A stretch of DNA of 64,000 nt from Tumebacillus avium (lineage in GTDB: Bacteria; Bacillota; Bacilli; Tumebacillales; Tumebacillaceae): the NCBI RefSeq assembly GCF_002162355.1, contig NZ_CP021434.1, positions 2,910,001-2,974,000 of the forward strand, in the 5' to 3' direction. The first letter of the stretch is position 1, and the number at the start of each line of letters is the position of its first letter. The translations under genes were made by a program, and so were the position numbers. Shown here in pieces: positions 52,493 through 61,151 of the stretch. A model generated the notes under the pieces. The model did not search any database and had not been told where the DNA came from. It saw only the letters and a list, made by a program, of their open reading frames with translations.

Positions 52493-52502
52493 TCACGTTT
52501 CG

Positions 52503-53444
52503 TCACGTTTTTGCTGTCTTGTCGGGCATCATCCAGATCACCAGGTCGGCGTACCATTTCGTAAACGGCCACACGGCCAGCGACGAGATCACGTTGAACA
52601 GCAGGTGAACGGTCGCGACCTGCACGCCGATGTTGTCGGAGAACATCCGGCTCAAGTCGGCGAGCCCGGAGATGAACGGCAGGAACACCAGCACCCCCAG
52701 CACGTTTAAGATCACATGGGCGAGCGCCACGCGCTTGGCATTAAGCGGCTGGCCGATCGCGGCGAGCACCGAGGTGATGCAGGTGCCGATGTTGTTGCCG
52801 AGGATGATCGCTGTGGCGCCTTCCAGGCCGATCAGCCCTTGTCCGGCCAAAACGATGGTCAGCATCGTCGTCGCTGTCGAGGACGTGATGATCGCCGTCA
52901 GCACGCAGCCGGCGAGGACGCCAAGCAGCGGGTGGTGCGACGATTCGGCGAGGATGTCTTTGAACCACGGCATCTGGCTGAGCGGCTGCAAGGCGCGCTC
53001 GATCAGTTCCAGCGCCAGGAAGATCGCCGCAAAGCCCAGCACGGCAAGGCCAATGTACTTGTATTTGCCGCGCAGCACCAGCGACAGGATGACGCCAATG
53101 ATCACCGACGGGATGATCAGCGCGTCGAGGTCGAAGGACAGCATCTGCGTGGTAAAGGTTGTCCCGATGTTGGTGCCGAGGATGACGCCAAGCGAATCGG
53201 CAAACGTCATCACGCCGGCGGAGACGAGGCCGATTGAGATGATGCTGACCCCGGCGCTGGAATGGATCAGCGCCGTCAGCGCGGTGCCGGTGATCAAGCC
53301 CCGCGTCGGGGTTTTGACGAAGCGGGAGATGATCTGCGGCAGCCGGTCGATCGCCATGCGCTCCATCCCGGTGCGCATGATCCACATCCCCGCCAAAAAG
53401 CCGGACATGCCGAGCACAAACAGCAAAATAGACTTCCAAATCAT
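52503..53444 (-). CDS. Na+/phosphate cotransporter family membrane protein
   Basis: The protein has 313 residues and about eight membrane helices. Two inverted halves each carry the Na/Pi signature: ALTALIHSSAGVSIISIGLV with GVILGTNIGTT in the first, and AIITSSTATTMLTIVLAGQG with AIILGNNIGTC in the second. It probably imports phosphate with sodium. Unlike longer homologues, it has no C-terminal PhoU-like domain. ATG 53444 is used because GGAGGG is six bases upstream. Confidence 0.87.
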   Translation of the reverse strand: MIWKSILLFVLGMSGFLAGMWIMRTGMERMAIDRLPQIISRFVKTPTRGLITGTALTALIHSSAGVSIISIGLVSAGVMTFADSLGVILGTNIGTTFTTQMLSFDLDALIIPSVIIGVILSLVLRGKYKYIGLAVLGFAAIFLALELIERALQPLSQMPWFKDILAESSHHPLLGVLAGCVLTAIITSSTATTMLTIVLAGQGLIGLEGATAIILGNNIGTCITSVLAAIGQPLNAKRVALAHVILNVLGVLVFLPFISGLADLSRMFSDNIGVQVATVHLLFNVISSLAVWPFTKWYADLVIWMMPDKTAKT

Positions 53445-53543
53445 ATGAATTCCCTCCAAGGCGCAGACGTTCTACATGATGCTTATGCAGACTCGTCCAC
53501 AGACTTGTACGAACTTGGACGATTTAAAAGGAGATCTGTCACT

Positions 53544-54755
53544 ATGGCCAGCGTTTATCTGAACAAAAAGCGCAAAAAGCGCTTAGAAGCAGGACACCCC
53601 TGGGTGTTCAAAGGCGAGATCGCCCGCATCGAAGGCGAGCCGAATCCGGGGGACATCGTCACCGTCCACGCCAACAACGGCATGTTTTTGGCGAAAGGGT
53701 ACTTCAACCCGCGCTCGCAGATTCAAGTGCGCGTGATGACGTACAATCCGGAAGAGGAGATCAACGAGGCGTATTTTGTCCGCCGCATCCAGGAAGCGTA
53801 CGACTATCGCCAGCGCATGCTTCACGACACGGGCGGCTGCCGTCTGGTCTACGGGGAAGCCGACTTTTTGCCGGGCTTGGTCGTCGATAAATTTGGCGAC
53901 ACGCTTGTCGTGCAAATCCTCTCGCTGGGCATGGAGGTCCGCAAGCAGGAGATCATCAGCGCCCTGCTGGCGGTCGTGAAGCCGAAAGCGATCTATGAGC
54001 GCAGCGATGTCGGGGTGCGCGAACTGGAAGGCCTGGAGCAGACGACAGGGCTGTTACACGGCGAGTTGGACGAGACGATCGTGATTCAGGAAAACGGCCT
54101 GAAGATGATCGTCGACGTGGTGGGCGGGCAGAAGACCGGCTACTTTTTCGACCAGCAGGAGAACCGCGCCGCGATCAAAGATTATGTGCAGACTGGCGTG
54201 GACGGCAAGCCCGGCGCATCGGTGCTGGAATGCTTCTCGCACACCGGGTCGTTTACGGTGCATGCGGCGGCGTTTGGCGCGAAGCAGATCACCTGCCTCG
54301 ACATCTCCGAGCACGCGATCGACACGGCGATTCGCAACGTGGAGATCAACGGGATGGAGGACGACGCCGATTTTGAATTTGTTGTCGCCGATGCGTTTGA
54401 GCAGCTGCGCGAGTGGGAGAAGGAAGGCAGACAGTGGGACGCGGTCATCCTCGACCCGCCGGCGTTTGCCAAGTCCAAGCATGCGGTGGCCGGTGCGGTG
54501 CGCGGGTACAAGGAGATCAACCTGCGCGGGATGAAGCTGGTCAAAGAGCGCGGCTTTTTGATCACCGCTTCCTGCTCCTATCACATGCACCCGGAACTGT
54601 TCCTGGAAACGATCCAGGAAGCGGCGATCGATGCGAAAAAAATTCTGCGCCTCGTGGAATTCCGCACCGCCGGACGCGACCATCCGAAAATCCACGGCAT
54701 GGATGAAAATAATTATTTGAAATTCGCCGTATTCGAAGTGCGAAGCCGAAAATAG
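53544..54755 (+). CDS. Class I SAM-dependent rRNA methyltransferase (RlmI-like)
   Basis: The protein has 403 residues. A PUA domain opens it (LNKKRKKRLEAGHPWVFKGEI, MFLAKGYFNPRSQIQVRV), then a Rossmann domain with DQQENR, VLECFSHTGSFTVHAA (SAM motif I), DISEHAI, VILDPPAFAKSK (motif IV) and GFLITASCSYHM. These features match RlmI (23S rRNA m5C1962) and its relatives; exact target not proven. ATG 53544 follows AAAAGGAG. The small gap upstream is shared with the divergent Na/Pi gene. Confidence 0.87.
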   Translation: MASVYLNKKRKKRLEAGHPWVFKGEIARIEGEPNPGDIVTVHANNGMFLAKGYFNPRSQIQVRVMTYNPEEEINEAYFVRRIQEAYDYRQRMLHDTGGCRLVYGEADFLPGLVVDKFGDTLVVQILSLGMEVRKQEIISALLAVVKPKAIYERSDVGVRELEGLEQTTGLLHGELDETIVIQENGLKMIVDVVGGQKTGYFFDQQENRAAIKDYVQTGVDGKPGASVLECFSHTGSFTVHAAAFGAKQITCLDISEHAIDTAIRNVEINGMEDDADFEFVVADAFEQLREWEKEGRQWDAVILDPPAFAKSKHAVAGAVRGYKEINLRGMKLVKERGFLITASCSYHMHPELFLETIQEAAIDAKKILRLVEFRTAGRDHPKIHGMDENNYLKFAVFEVRSRK

Positions 54756-54810
54756 TTTACTAAAACGTGGCGATGCACTATAATTGTAGGGCAACGAGCT
54801 TGCCCGTCAG

Positions 54811-54840
54811 TTGACATTGTTTTTGCGGCTATACTATAAT
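54811..54840 (+). promoter_or_regulatory. Promoter of rpsU-yqeY
   Basis: TTGACA (54811-54816), 18 bp, TATAAT (54835-54840), both consensus. Confidence 0.8.
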
Positions 54841-54873
54841 GTTTTTTGACGGACTATTGTCTGCTCTCTTGTC

Positions 54874-54894
54874 TACCGGATGTTAGATCCGGTA
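54874..54894 (+). other. Leader hairpin upstream of rpsU
   Basis: TACCGGAT (54874-54881) pairs with ATCCGGTA (54887-54894), perfect, with loop GTTAG. It lies in the rpsU leader about 30 bases before GTG 54927. It may act in translational control; no T run follows. Confidence 0.5.
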
Positions 54895-54926
54895 TGTAGT
54901 TGCTTGGCGGAGGGAGGGAAATCAAG

Positions 54927-55103
54927 GTGTCAGAAGTCAAGGTTCGTAAGAATGAATCTTTGGATAGCGCACTTCGTAGATTTAAGCGTGCGACCGCTAA
55001 GGACGGTATCCTCGCGGAAGTCAAGAAGCGCAAACATTACGAAAAGCCCAGCGTAGCCCGCAAGAAAAAATCCGAGGCTGCTCGCAAGAAGAAGAAATAC
55101 TAA
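54927..55103 (+). CDS. rpsU: 30S ribosomal protein S21
   Basis: The protein has 58 residues, [20 protein letters not shown] then [20 protein letters not shown] and a Lys/Arg tail, the standard S21. It sits near the anti-Shine-Dalgarno of 16S rRNA. The GTG start is preceded by GGAGGGAGGGAA. yqeY follows after 15 bp in the same operon, the Bacillus order. Confidence 0.97.
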   Translation: MSEVKVRKNESLDSALRRFKRATAKDGILAEVKKRKHYEKPSVARKKKSEAARKKKKY

Positions 55104-55118
55104 GGAGGCAGTTTTACC

Positions 55119-55562
55119 ATGAGTCTAACCGAACGCCTTACCAATGAGATGAAACAAGCGATGAAGGATAAAGACAAAGTCCGCTTGTCGGTTATTCGCA
55201 TGGTTCGGACGGCTATCAAGAACGCTGAGATCGATAGTAAGACGACGCTTTCAGACGATGATGTGATCGCCGTATTGAATCGCGAACTCAAACAACGTCG
55301 TGATTCCCTCCAAGCATTTGAATCTGCAGGCCGCCAGGATTTGATTGATGATGTTAACCAGGAGATTGCAGTCCTGATGGATTATCTTCCGGCGCAATTG
55401 TCCGAAGATGAGGTCCGTGCTATCGTCAAGGAAGTCATCGCGGAGACCGGCGCTGCTGGAAAGAAGGACATGGGTAAGCTCATGTCCGCGCTGATGCCCA
55501 AGGTGAAGGGGCGTGCCGATGGCAAGCTCGTGAACCAAGTGGTGCAAGCAGAACTCCAATAA
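55119..55562 (+). CDS. yqeY: GatB/YqeY domain protein
   Basis: The protein has 147 residues, MSLTERLTNEMKQAMKDKDK opening a helical domain related to the tRNA-binding tail of GatB, with LPAQLSEDEVRAIVKEVI and GKLMSALMPKVKGRADGKLV (classical YqeY end). Function is unproven, possibly tRNA-related. AAGGAGG lies upstream of ATG 55119. Confidence 0.93.
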   Translation: MSLTERLTNEMKQAMKDKDKVRLSVIRMVRTAIKNAEIDSKTTLSDDDVIAVLNRELKQRRDSLQAFESAGRQDLIDDVNQEIAVLMDYLPAQLSEDEVRAIVKEVIAETGAAGKKDMGKLMSALMPKVKGRADGKLVNQVVQAELQ

Positions 55563-55573
55563 TGATTCGAACA

Positions 55574-55608
55574 AAAGCCATGTGCCCAATTGGGCATATG
55601 GCTTTTTG
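55574..55608 (+). terminator. Rho-independent terminator
   Basis: AAAGCCATGTGCCC pairs with GGGCATATGGCTTT (one G-T), T run follows. Confidence 0.9.
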
Positions 55609-55683
55609 CTTTTTTCAGCAACTTTTTGCCATATGGTTCGTATAGAAAGGTGCACATTCTAAAAGGGAAGGAGGCGCAATAAA

Positions 55684-57048
55684 ATGAAGCGGCTATTCCT
55701 GAGTCTCATCATCTGTTTGCTGACGCTGATGTCCTGGGCAGGACTATCCTCGCCTGCTGCACAGGCAGCGGAGGAAGGAAGCGTTTACGTCATACCGGTG
55801 GAAAATGAGATCGAGACCGGCCTGACCGCCTCGCTGCGCCGGGCATTCCAACTCGCGGAGGAAGAATCGGCACGGGCGATCGTGCTCGACATCGACACGC
55901 TGGGCGGCCGGGTCGACGCGGCGATGGAGATCGGGGAACTGATCCGCGGCTCGGACATTCCGGTGATCGCCTACGTGCAGAGCAAAGCGATCTCGGCCGG
56001 CTCCTACATCGCGCTGAACGCCCCGCAGCTGGCGATGGCGCCGGGAGCGACGATCGGCGCGGCCGAAGTCCGGCAAGGCGATGGCGAGCAGGCCGACCCG
56101 AAAGTGGTCGCGTTCTGGCGGGCGGAGATGATCGCCGCCGCCGAGCATACGGGGCGCGACACGAAGATCGTCTCCGGGATGGTCGACCGCAATGTCGAGA
56201 TCCCGGGCGTGAAAGAGAAAGGCGAACTGATCTCGCTGTCGGCGGAGCAGGCGGTGCAGCACAAGCTGGCCGATGGAATTTTTCCTGACCTGAACGCAGC
56301 GCTGGCCCATTACGGGTACGAGGATGCACCGACGCACGTCTACCAGCCGACCTTGTCGGAGCGGATCGGACGTTTTGTCACCCAGCCGCTGGTGATCCCA
56401 CTGTTGCTGGTGATCGGGCTGATGGGCTTGACGTGGGAGATCGTCGTGCCGGGCAAATTGTTCCCAGGCGTGATCGGCGCGGGCAGTCTGGCCTTGTATT
56501 TCTGGGGGCATATGGCGGCCGGATTTGCGGGCTGGGAGTCGGTGATCCTCTTTGTGGCCGGCGTGGTGCTGATGATCGCGGAGATCTTTGTCGCCGGATT
56601 TGGCATCGTCGGGGCGCTGGGTGTGATCGCGCTGGGCTCCGGGGTGGTGCTGGCGGCGCATGACACGTCCTACGGGCTGAAAGCGATGCTGTTTGCGATC
56701 ATCCTGTCGGTGGTGCTGGGCGCGGTGCTCTTTAAATATTTTGGGCACCTCGGGATGTGGAAGAAGATCATCCTCACCGACCAGCAGGAAAAAGCGGACG
56801 GCTATGTGCCGGCGAAAAGCTACCGCCACATGATGTACCAGACCGGGCGCACGGTCACGCCGCTGCGGCCGTCCGGGACGGCGGTGTTCCACGGGCAGCG
56901 CTTTGACGTGGTCAGCGAAGGCAACTGGCTGCCGGTCGATACGGACGTCCAGATCGTGCTGATCGAAGGCACGCGCATCGTCGTGCGCCAAGTGGCCGGG
57001 GATGCGAACAAGGTGATCCCCGTCCAAGAAGACGAGGAGCAAGAGTAG
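55684..57048 (+). CDS. NfeD-family membrane-bound serine protease homologue (YqeZ-type)
   Basis: The protein has 454 residues. A signal peptide ends near [11 protein letters not shown] (about 28). Residues 33-220 are a ClpP-class protease domain with [13 protein letters not shown] and the nucleophile in [10 protein letters not shown] (Ser104). Four or five membrane helices follow (235-360), and the C-terminal soluble NfeD OB-fold domain ends at DEEQE. In Bacillus YqeZ works with the flotillin FloA in lipid-raft-like membrane domains, and floA is next, 16 bp on. Confidence 0.9.
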   Translation: MKRLFLSLIICLLTLMSWAGLSSPAAQAAEEGSVYVIPVENEIETGLTASLRRAFQLAEEESARAIVLDIDTLGGRVDAAMEIGELIRGSDIPVIAYVQSKAISAGSYIALNAPQLAMAPGATIGAAEVRQGDGEQADPKVVAFWRAEMIAAAEHTGRDTKIVSGMVDRNVEIPGVKEKGELISLSAEQAVQHKLADGIFPDLNAALAHYGYEDAPTHVYQPTLSERIGRFVTQPLVIPLLLVIGLMGLTWEIVVPGKLFPGVIGAGSLALYFWGHMAAGFAGWESVILFVAGVVLMIAEIFVAGFGIVGALGVIALGSGVVLAAHDTSYGLKAMLFAIILSVVLGAVLFKYFGHLGMWKKIILTDQQEKADGYVPAKSYRHMMYQTGRTVTPLRPSGTAVFHGQRFDVVSEGNWLPVDTDVQIVLIEGTRIVVRQVAGDANKVIPVQEDEEQE

Positions 57049-57064
57049 AAGGAGGAGATTTTTG

Positions 57065-58069
57065 ATGGATGCAACGCTTGTCGGGATGTTAGTCCTGATT
57101 GCGATCGGTGTCATCTTATTGGCTGTTATTTTTACATTTGTGCCTGTTATGCTGTATATTTCCGCGTGGGCGTCCGGCGTGCGCGTGTCGATCTTCACTT
57201 TGATCGGGATGCGTTTGCGTCGCGTGATTCCGTCGCGCATCGTCAACCCGCTGATCAAAGCGCATAAGGCGGGTCTGAACCTGACCACCAATCAGTTGGA
57301 AAGCCATTTTCTCGCCGGAGGGAACGTCGACCGCGTCGTCAATGCGCTGATCGCAGCGGAGCGCGCCGACATCAACCTGGCATTTGAACGGGCGGCGGCG
57401 ATCGACCTCGCCGGGCGCGACGTGCTGGAAGCGGTGCAGATGTCGGTCAACCCGCGTGTCATCGAAACGCCGATCGTCGCAGCGGTCGCCAAAGACGGCA
57501 TCGAAGTGAAAGTCCGCGCCCGCGTCACCGTGCGCGCCAACATTGAGCGACTCGTCGGCGGCGCCGGGGAAGAAACGATCCTCGCCCGCGTCGGCGAAGG
57601 CATCGTCACGACGATCGGTTCGGCCGAGTCGCACAAGCAAGTATTGGAGAACCCGGATAAGATCTCGCAGACCGTCTTGACCAAAGGGCTGGATGCAGGC
57701 ACGGCATTTGAAATCCTCTCCATCGACATCGCCGACGTCGATGTCGGCAAAAACATCGGGGCGGAGCTGCAGACCGACCAGGCGGAAGCAGACAAGCGCA
57801 TCGCCCAGGCGAAAGCGGAAGAGCGCCGTGCGATGGCGGTCGCCCGCGAGCAGGAGATGAAAGCGTACGTCGAAGAGATGCGCGCAAAAGTTGTGGAAGC
57901 CGAATCGGAAGTGCCGCGCGCGATGGCCGAAGCCCTGCGCACCGGCAAGCTCGGCGCGGTCGACTACCTGAACCTGCAGAACCTGATGGCCGACACGGAG
58001 ATGCGCAGTTCCTTCTCCGGCCTGAACGGCGATGACAAATCAGGGGGCGGAGACCTCACCAAGAAGTAG
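57065..58069 (+). CDS. floA: Flotillin-like protein FloA (YqfA)
   Basis: The protein has 334 residues. One N-terminal hydrophobic segment ([20 protein letters not shown]) anchors it, followed by a UPF0365/FloA core: [22 protein letters not shown] [in two], [34 protein letters not shown] and a long Ala/Glu/Lys-rich coiled coil ([20 protein letters not shown]). FloA organises functional membrane microdomains. AAGGAGG precedes ATG 57065. Confidence 0.95.
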   Translation: MDATLVGMLVLIAIGVILLAVIFTFVPVMLYISAWASGVRVSIFTLIGMRLRRVIPSRIVNPLIKAHKAGLNLTTNQLESHFLAGGNVDRVVNALIAAERADINLAFERAAAIDLAGRDVLEAVQMSVNPRVIETPIVAAVAKDGIEVKVRARVTVRANIERLVGGAGEETILARVGEGIVTTIGSAESHKQVLENPDKISQTVLTKGLDAGTAFEILSIDIADVDVGKNIGAELQTDQAEADKRIAQAKAEERRAMAVAREQEMKAYVEEMRAKVVEAESEVPRAMAEALRTGKLGAVDYLNLQNLMADTEMRSSFSGLNGDDKSGGGDLTKK

Positions 58070-58078
58070 GTGATACAG

Positions 58079-58498
58079 ATGGAGTTTTTCCAATTTGGAT
58101 GGGTCGTGATCGTTCTGGGCGGCGTCCTCTGGAACATCTTGAAACGGATCAAGCATGAAGCCGACCGCAGCGAATCCGCAAAGCCGAAGCCTAAGCCATG
58201 GCAGGATAGGCTGGAGGAATTGCTCAACGCAGTAACAGATCCGCAGCAAACGGCGGTTGCCGTTCCGGCGGAGTCGCCCCCGTCTGAGCACGTCTCTGCG
58301 CCCGCTCCTGCCCCGCGCATGAGCAGCGGCGCCAGAGGCCCGGCAGCGCCGTCTAAGCGCGCCGGGCAGCCTCCTGCGCCGTCTGCAGACACTGCGGGGC
58401 TCACGAGCCGCCAGAACCTCCGCAACGCCTTGATCTTGCGCGAGGTGCTCAGCGAGCCGCGTGCGAAACAACCATGGCGTCCGGGAGGGCGCAAATAA
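58079..58498 (+). CDS. Small single-pass membrane protein, unknown function
   Basis: The protein has 139 residues. A short N-terminal membrane helix (GWVVIVLGGVLWNILKRI) is followed by a charged segment, then a Pro/Ala/Ser-rich linker (about 60-110) and a short basic end (SRQNLRNALILREVLSEP...). No family recognised. Start ATG 58079 is preferred to GTG 58070 because TAGGTGA lies six bases before it. It directly follows floA with stop and Shine-Dalgarno overlapping, so it is probably made with the NfeD/FloA pair. It occupies the place of yqfB in Bacillus but I cannot claim homology. Confidence 0.7.
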   Translation: MEFFQFGWVVIVLGGVLWNILKRIKHEADRSESAKPKPKPWQDRLEELLNAVTDPQQTAVAVPAESPPSEHVSAPAPAPRMSSGARGPAAPSKRAGQPPAPSADTAGLTSRQNLRNALILREVLSEPRAKQPWRPGGRK

Positions 58499-58502
58499 AT
58501 CA

Positions 58503-58546
58503 GGAGAGACCTTCTTTTCTCAGGAAAAGGGGGTCTCTCCTTTTGT
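58503..58546 (+). terminator. Rho-independent terminator
   Basis: GGAGAGACC pairs with GGTCTCTCC, TTTT follows. Ends the nfeD-floA operon. Confidence 0.88.
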
Positions 58547-58607
58547 TTGTCTTCGTACTAGCAAGGGTGTTTCCAGCATATGTACATAGAAAAGGAGGGT
58601 GACCGCT

Positions 58608-58889
58608 GTGCGCACCAAGTGGCGTCAACGAGTACAAAAACTGGCCGCTGAAATGTTAGACGTGCCAAAAGACTCAGTCCTCGATCTGCCCCGCATCACC
58701 CTCATCGGTGGACTGCAACTGTATGTGGAGAATTATCGCGGTGTCAAAGAGTTTCGAGATGACTTGCTTCGCCTGGCGTTGTCCCAAGGCGAACTGTACG
58801 TGCATGGCAAGGAATTGACGATCAAAGCGATCTTTCCTGCCGAAGTAGTGATCGAAGGAAACATCTCTGGCATCCAATACAAAGAATAA
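58608..58889 (+). CDS. yqfC: Sporulation protein YqfC
   Basis: The protein has 93 residues: LAAEMLDVPKDSVLDLPRIT, LIGGLQLYVENYRGVKEF, LSQGELYVHGKELTIKAI and EVVIEGNISGIQY match the YabP/YqfC family. In Bacillus yqfC is a mother-cell sporulation gene next to yqfD. GTG 58608 is used because AAGGAGGGT lies eight bases upstream. yqfD follows 21 bp later. Confidence 0.93.
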   Translation: MRTKWRQRVQKLAAEMLDVPKDSVLDLPRITLIGGLQLYVENYRGVKEFRDDLLRLALSQGELYVHGKELTIKAIFPAEVVIEGNISGIQYKE

Positions 58890-58910
58890 GCCGTAACAGG
58901 AGGAACGCTC

Positions 58911-60119
58911 ATGGTAGGAAGGTGGCTGCTTGATTTTTGGCGGGGCTACGTCGTCGTGACCTTGCGTGGCGAACGCATCCCGGAACTGCTCAATCGGGCG
59001 ACAGAACAGGGCATTCTGTTTTGGGAGATCAAACAGGTGCGGGAACACGTCTACCGCTTGCGCATGCACCGGGAGGATGTCAGGGCGCTGCGCGGACTGC
59101 TCAGCAAGACGCGCACGCGCATTCATTTTGAACGCAAACTGGGGGTGCCTTTTCTGGCTTGGCGGGCGTGGCGGCGAAAATTTTTCGTCGCAGGCGCCCT
59201 GACCTTCCTCGCCGCGCTCTACACGCTGACCGCGTTCGTCTGGGAGGTGCAGGTGACCGGCGATCTGAAAGAGGTGCAGGAAGAGCGCATTTTGCAGGCG
59301 GCGTCGGAGATCGGGATTCACCCGGGCGTGATGATCGGCAAACTGCCCGACACCGACATTTTGCAGAATCAAATGTTGGACAAAGTCCCCGAGCTCGTCT
59401 GGACGGGGATCCAGATTCAAGGCACAAAAATCACGATCCAAGTCGTGGAAAAGATCCCCGGCGTGCAACCGCCGTCGACAGTGCCGCAAAACATCGTCGC
59501 CACCAAACAAGGGGTGGTCAAGCAGATTCAGGCCCATCGTGGCGTGGCGGCCGTCAAGCGCGAGACGTTCGTCAAACCGGGCCAGGTGCTGATCTCCGGC
59601 GCCTTGATCGACGGCAAGACCAACGTGCATGCCACCGGCGTCGTCAAAGCGGCCGTCTGGTACACGTCCAAGCTCACCGTACCGCTGAACACGACCCGCA
59701 AAGCGTTTACCGGAGAAGCGGTGAAAAAGCATTTCCTGACCTTCTGGGGCCATCCGGTGCAGATCTGGGGCTATGGCAAGGTCCCGTATGAGCAGACGGA
59801 GGAGATCTCCGAGGACAAGGCGCTGAAAATCGGTGACTTTGTCTTCCCGATTCAGCTCCGCCATTCGACCTATCATGAGGTCAGCGAAGAAAAAGTGACC
59901 TTAACTCAGGAGCAGGCTGAAAAAGAAGCGCTTCGGCTGGCAAGAATGGATCTTCAGGGCAAAATTGGAGAGGACGGGAAGTTCACCACACAAAAAGTTT
60001 TGCGGAGCACCATAAAAGATGGTAATTTAGAGGTAGAAGTCTTTAGCGAAGTACTGGAAAACATCGGCAAACCGCAAGGATACACGCCGGCACCTCCGCC
60101 GGCCGAACCGACAAAATAG
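58911..60119 (+). CDS. yqfD: Sporulation protein YqfD
   Basis: The protein has 402 residues. A soluble N-terminal part is followed by one membrane helix (FVAGALTFLAALYTLTAFVW, about 91-110). The exported part has VQVTGDLKEVQEERILQAAS, PELVWTGIQIQGTKITIQV, VEKIPGVQPPS and KQGVVKQIQAHRGVAAVK, the YqfD fold. It acts in the mother cell in sporulation; mechanism unknown. It overlaps the same operon as yqfC, and phoH follows after 30 bp. Confidence 0.92.
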   Translation: MVGRWLLDFWRGYVVVTLRGERIPELLNRATEQGILFWEIKQVREHVYRLRMHREDVRALRGLLSKTRTRIHFERKLGVPFLAWRAWRRKFFVAGALTFLAALYTLTAFVWEVQVTGDLKEVQEERILQAASEIGIHPGVMIGKLPDTDILQNQMLDKVPELVWTGIQIQGTKITIQVVEKIPGVQPPSTVPQNIVATKQGVVKQIQAHRGVAAVKRETFVKPGQVLISGALIDGKTNVHATGVVKAAVWYTSKLTVPLNTTRKAFTGEAVKKHFLTFWGHPVQIWGYGKVPYEQTEEISEDKALKIGDFVFPIQLRHSTYHEVSEEKVTLTQEQAEKEALRLARMDLQGKIGEDGKFTTQKVLRSTIKDGNLEVEVFSEVLENIGKPQGYTPAPPPAEPTK

Positions 60120-60149
60120 AAGCTCTCATCAAAGGAGTGGAATCCTGGA

Positions 60150-61112
60150 TTGGACAACCAACCGATCGTAAAAAAGCTGGCTTTGCAAGATAACCATGAG
60201 GCGACGCAACTGTTTGGCCCTCATGATGCCCATCTCAAGCAAATCGAAGGCGCGTTTGCCACCAAGATTCATGTGCGCGGCGTCGAGATCACGATGACCG
60301 GGGAGAAGGAAGAGATCGAAGTGCTGGAGAGCCTGTTCTCCGTCCTGCTCAAGCTGATCCGCAAGGGTCAAGTGATCAAAGAGCGCGACGTGGCTTATGC
60401 GATCAAGCTGGCGGGAACGGGTTCTGCCGAACAGCTCCTCGAGCTGTACAACGAAGAGATCGCCGTCACCTACAAAGGCAAATCGATCCGCATCAAAACG
60501 CTTGGCCAGCGCGACTACATCCACTCGATCAAGAAGCGCGACATCGTCTTTGGCATCGGGCCGGCCGGCACGGGGAAAACGTACCTCGCTGTCGTCATGG
60601 CGGTCACCGCGCTGAAGAAAGGCGAAGTGAAAAAGCTCGTCCTGACCCGTCCGGCGGTGGAAGCGGGCGAGAACCTCGGCTTCCTGCCGGGCGACTTGCA
60701 GGAGAAGGTCGATCCGTATCTCCGTCCGCTCTACGATGCATTGTACGACGTGCTGGGGCCGGAGAACACCGCCAAATACATGGAGCGCGGGATTATCGAA
60801 GTCGCGCCGCTCGCGTATATGCGGGGGCGGACGCTGGAGGATTCCTTCGTGATCATGGACGAAGCGCAGAACACCACGCCGGAGCAGATGAAAATGTTCT
60901 TGACGCGGCTTGGTTTTGGGTCGAAAATGGTCGTCACAGGGGACGTGACCCAAATCGACCTGCCGCGGGGCAAACTGTCCGGTTTGAACGAAGCAGTTCG
61001 CATCTTGAAAAAAGTCGAGGACATTTCGTTCATCTTCTTGACCGAGCAGGACGTTGTGCGCCATCACCTGGTGCAGAAGATCATCGCGGCTTACGACGTC
61101 GAGCAAGGTTGA
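60150..61112 (+). CDS. phoH: PhoH-family ATPase
   Basis: The protein has 320 residues. A small N-terminal KH-like part (about 30-95) precedes the ATPase: GPAGTGKTYL (Walker A), LTRPAVEAGENLGFLPG, YMRGRTLEDSFVIMDEAQN (Walker B) and VVTGDVTQIDLP. PhoH is linked to RNA metabolism and is typically followed by ybeY, as here with pgpH between. The start TTG 60150 has AAAGGAG 12 bases upstream. Confidence 0.94.
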   Translation: MDNQPIVKKLALQDNHEATQLFGPHDAHLKQIEGAFATKIHVRGVEITMTGEKEEIEVLESLFSVLLKLIRKGQVIKERDVAYAIKLAGTGSAEQLLELYNEEIAVTYKGKSIRIKTLGQRDYIHSIKKRDIVFGIGPAGTGKTYLAVVMAVTALKKGEVKKLVLTRPAVEAGENLGFLPGDLQEKVDPYLRPLYDALYDVLGPENTAKYMERGIIEVAPLAYMRGRTLEDSFVIMDEAQNTTPEQMKMFLTRLGFGSKMVVTGDVTQIDLPRGKLSGLNEAVRILKKVEDISFIFLTEQDVVRHHLVQKIIAAYDVEQG

Positions 61113-61151
61113 GCGTTTGACCCGGCAAGGAAAAGGTAAGGAGAAGAAGCC

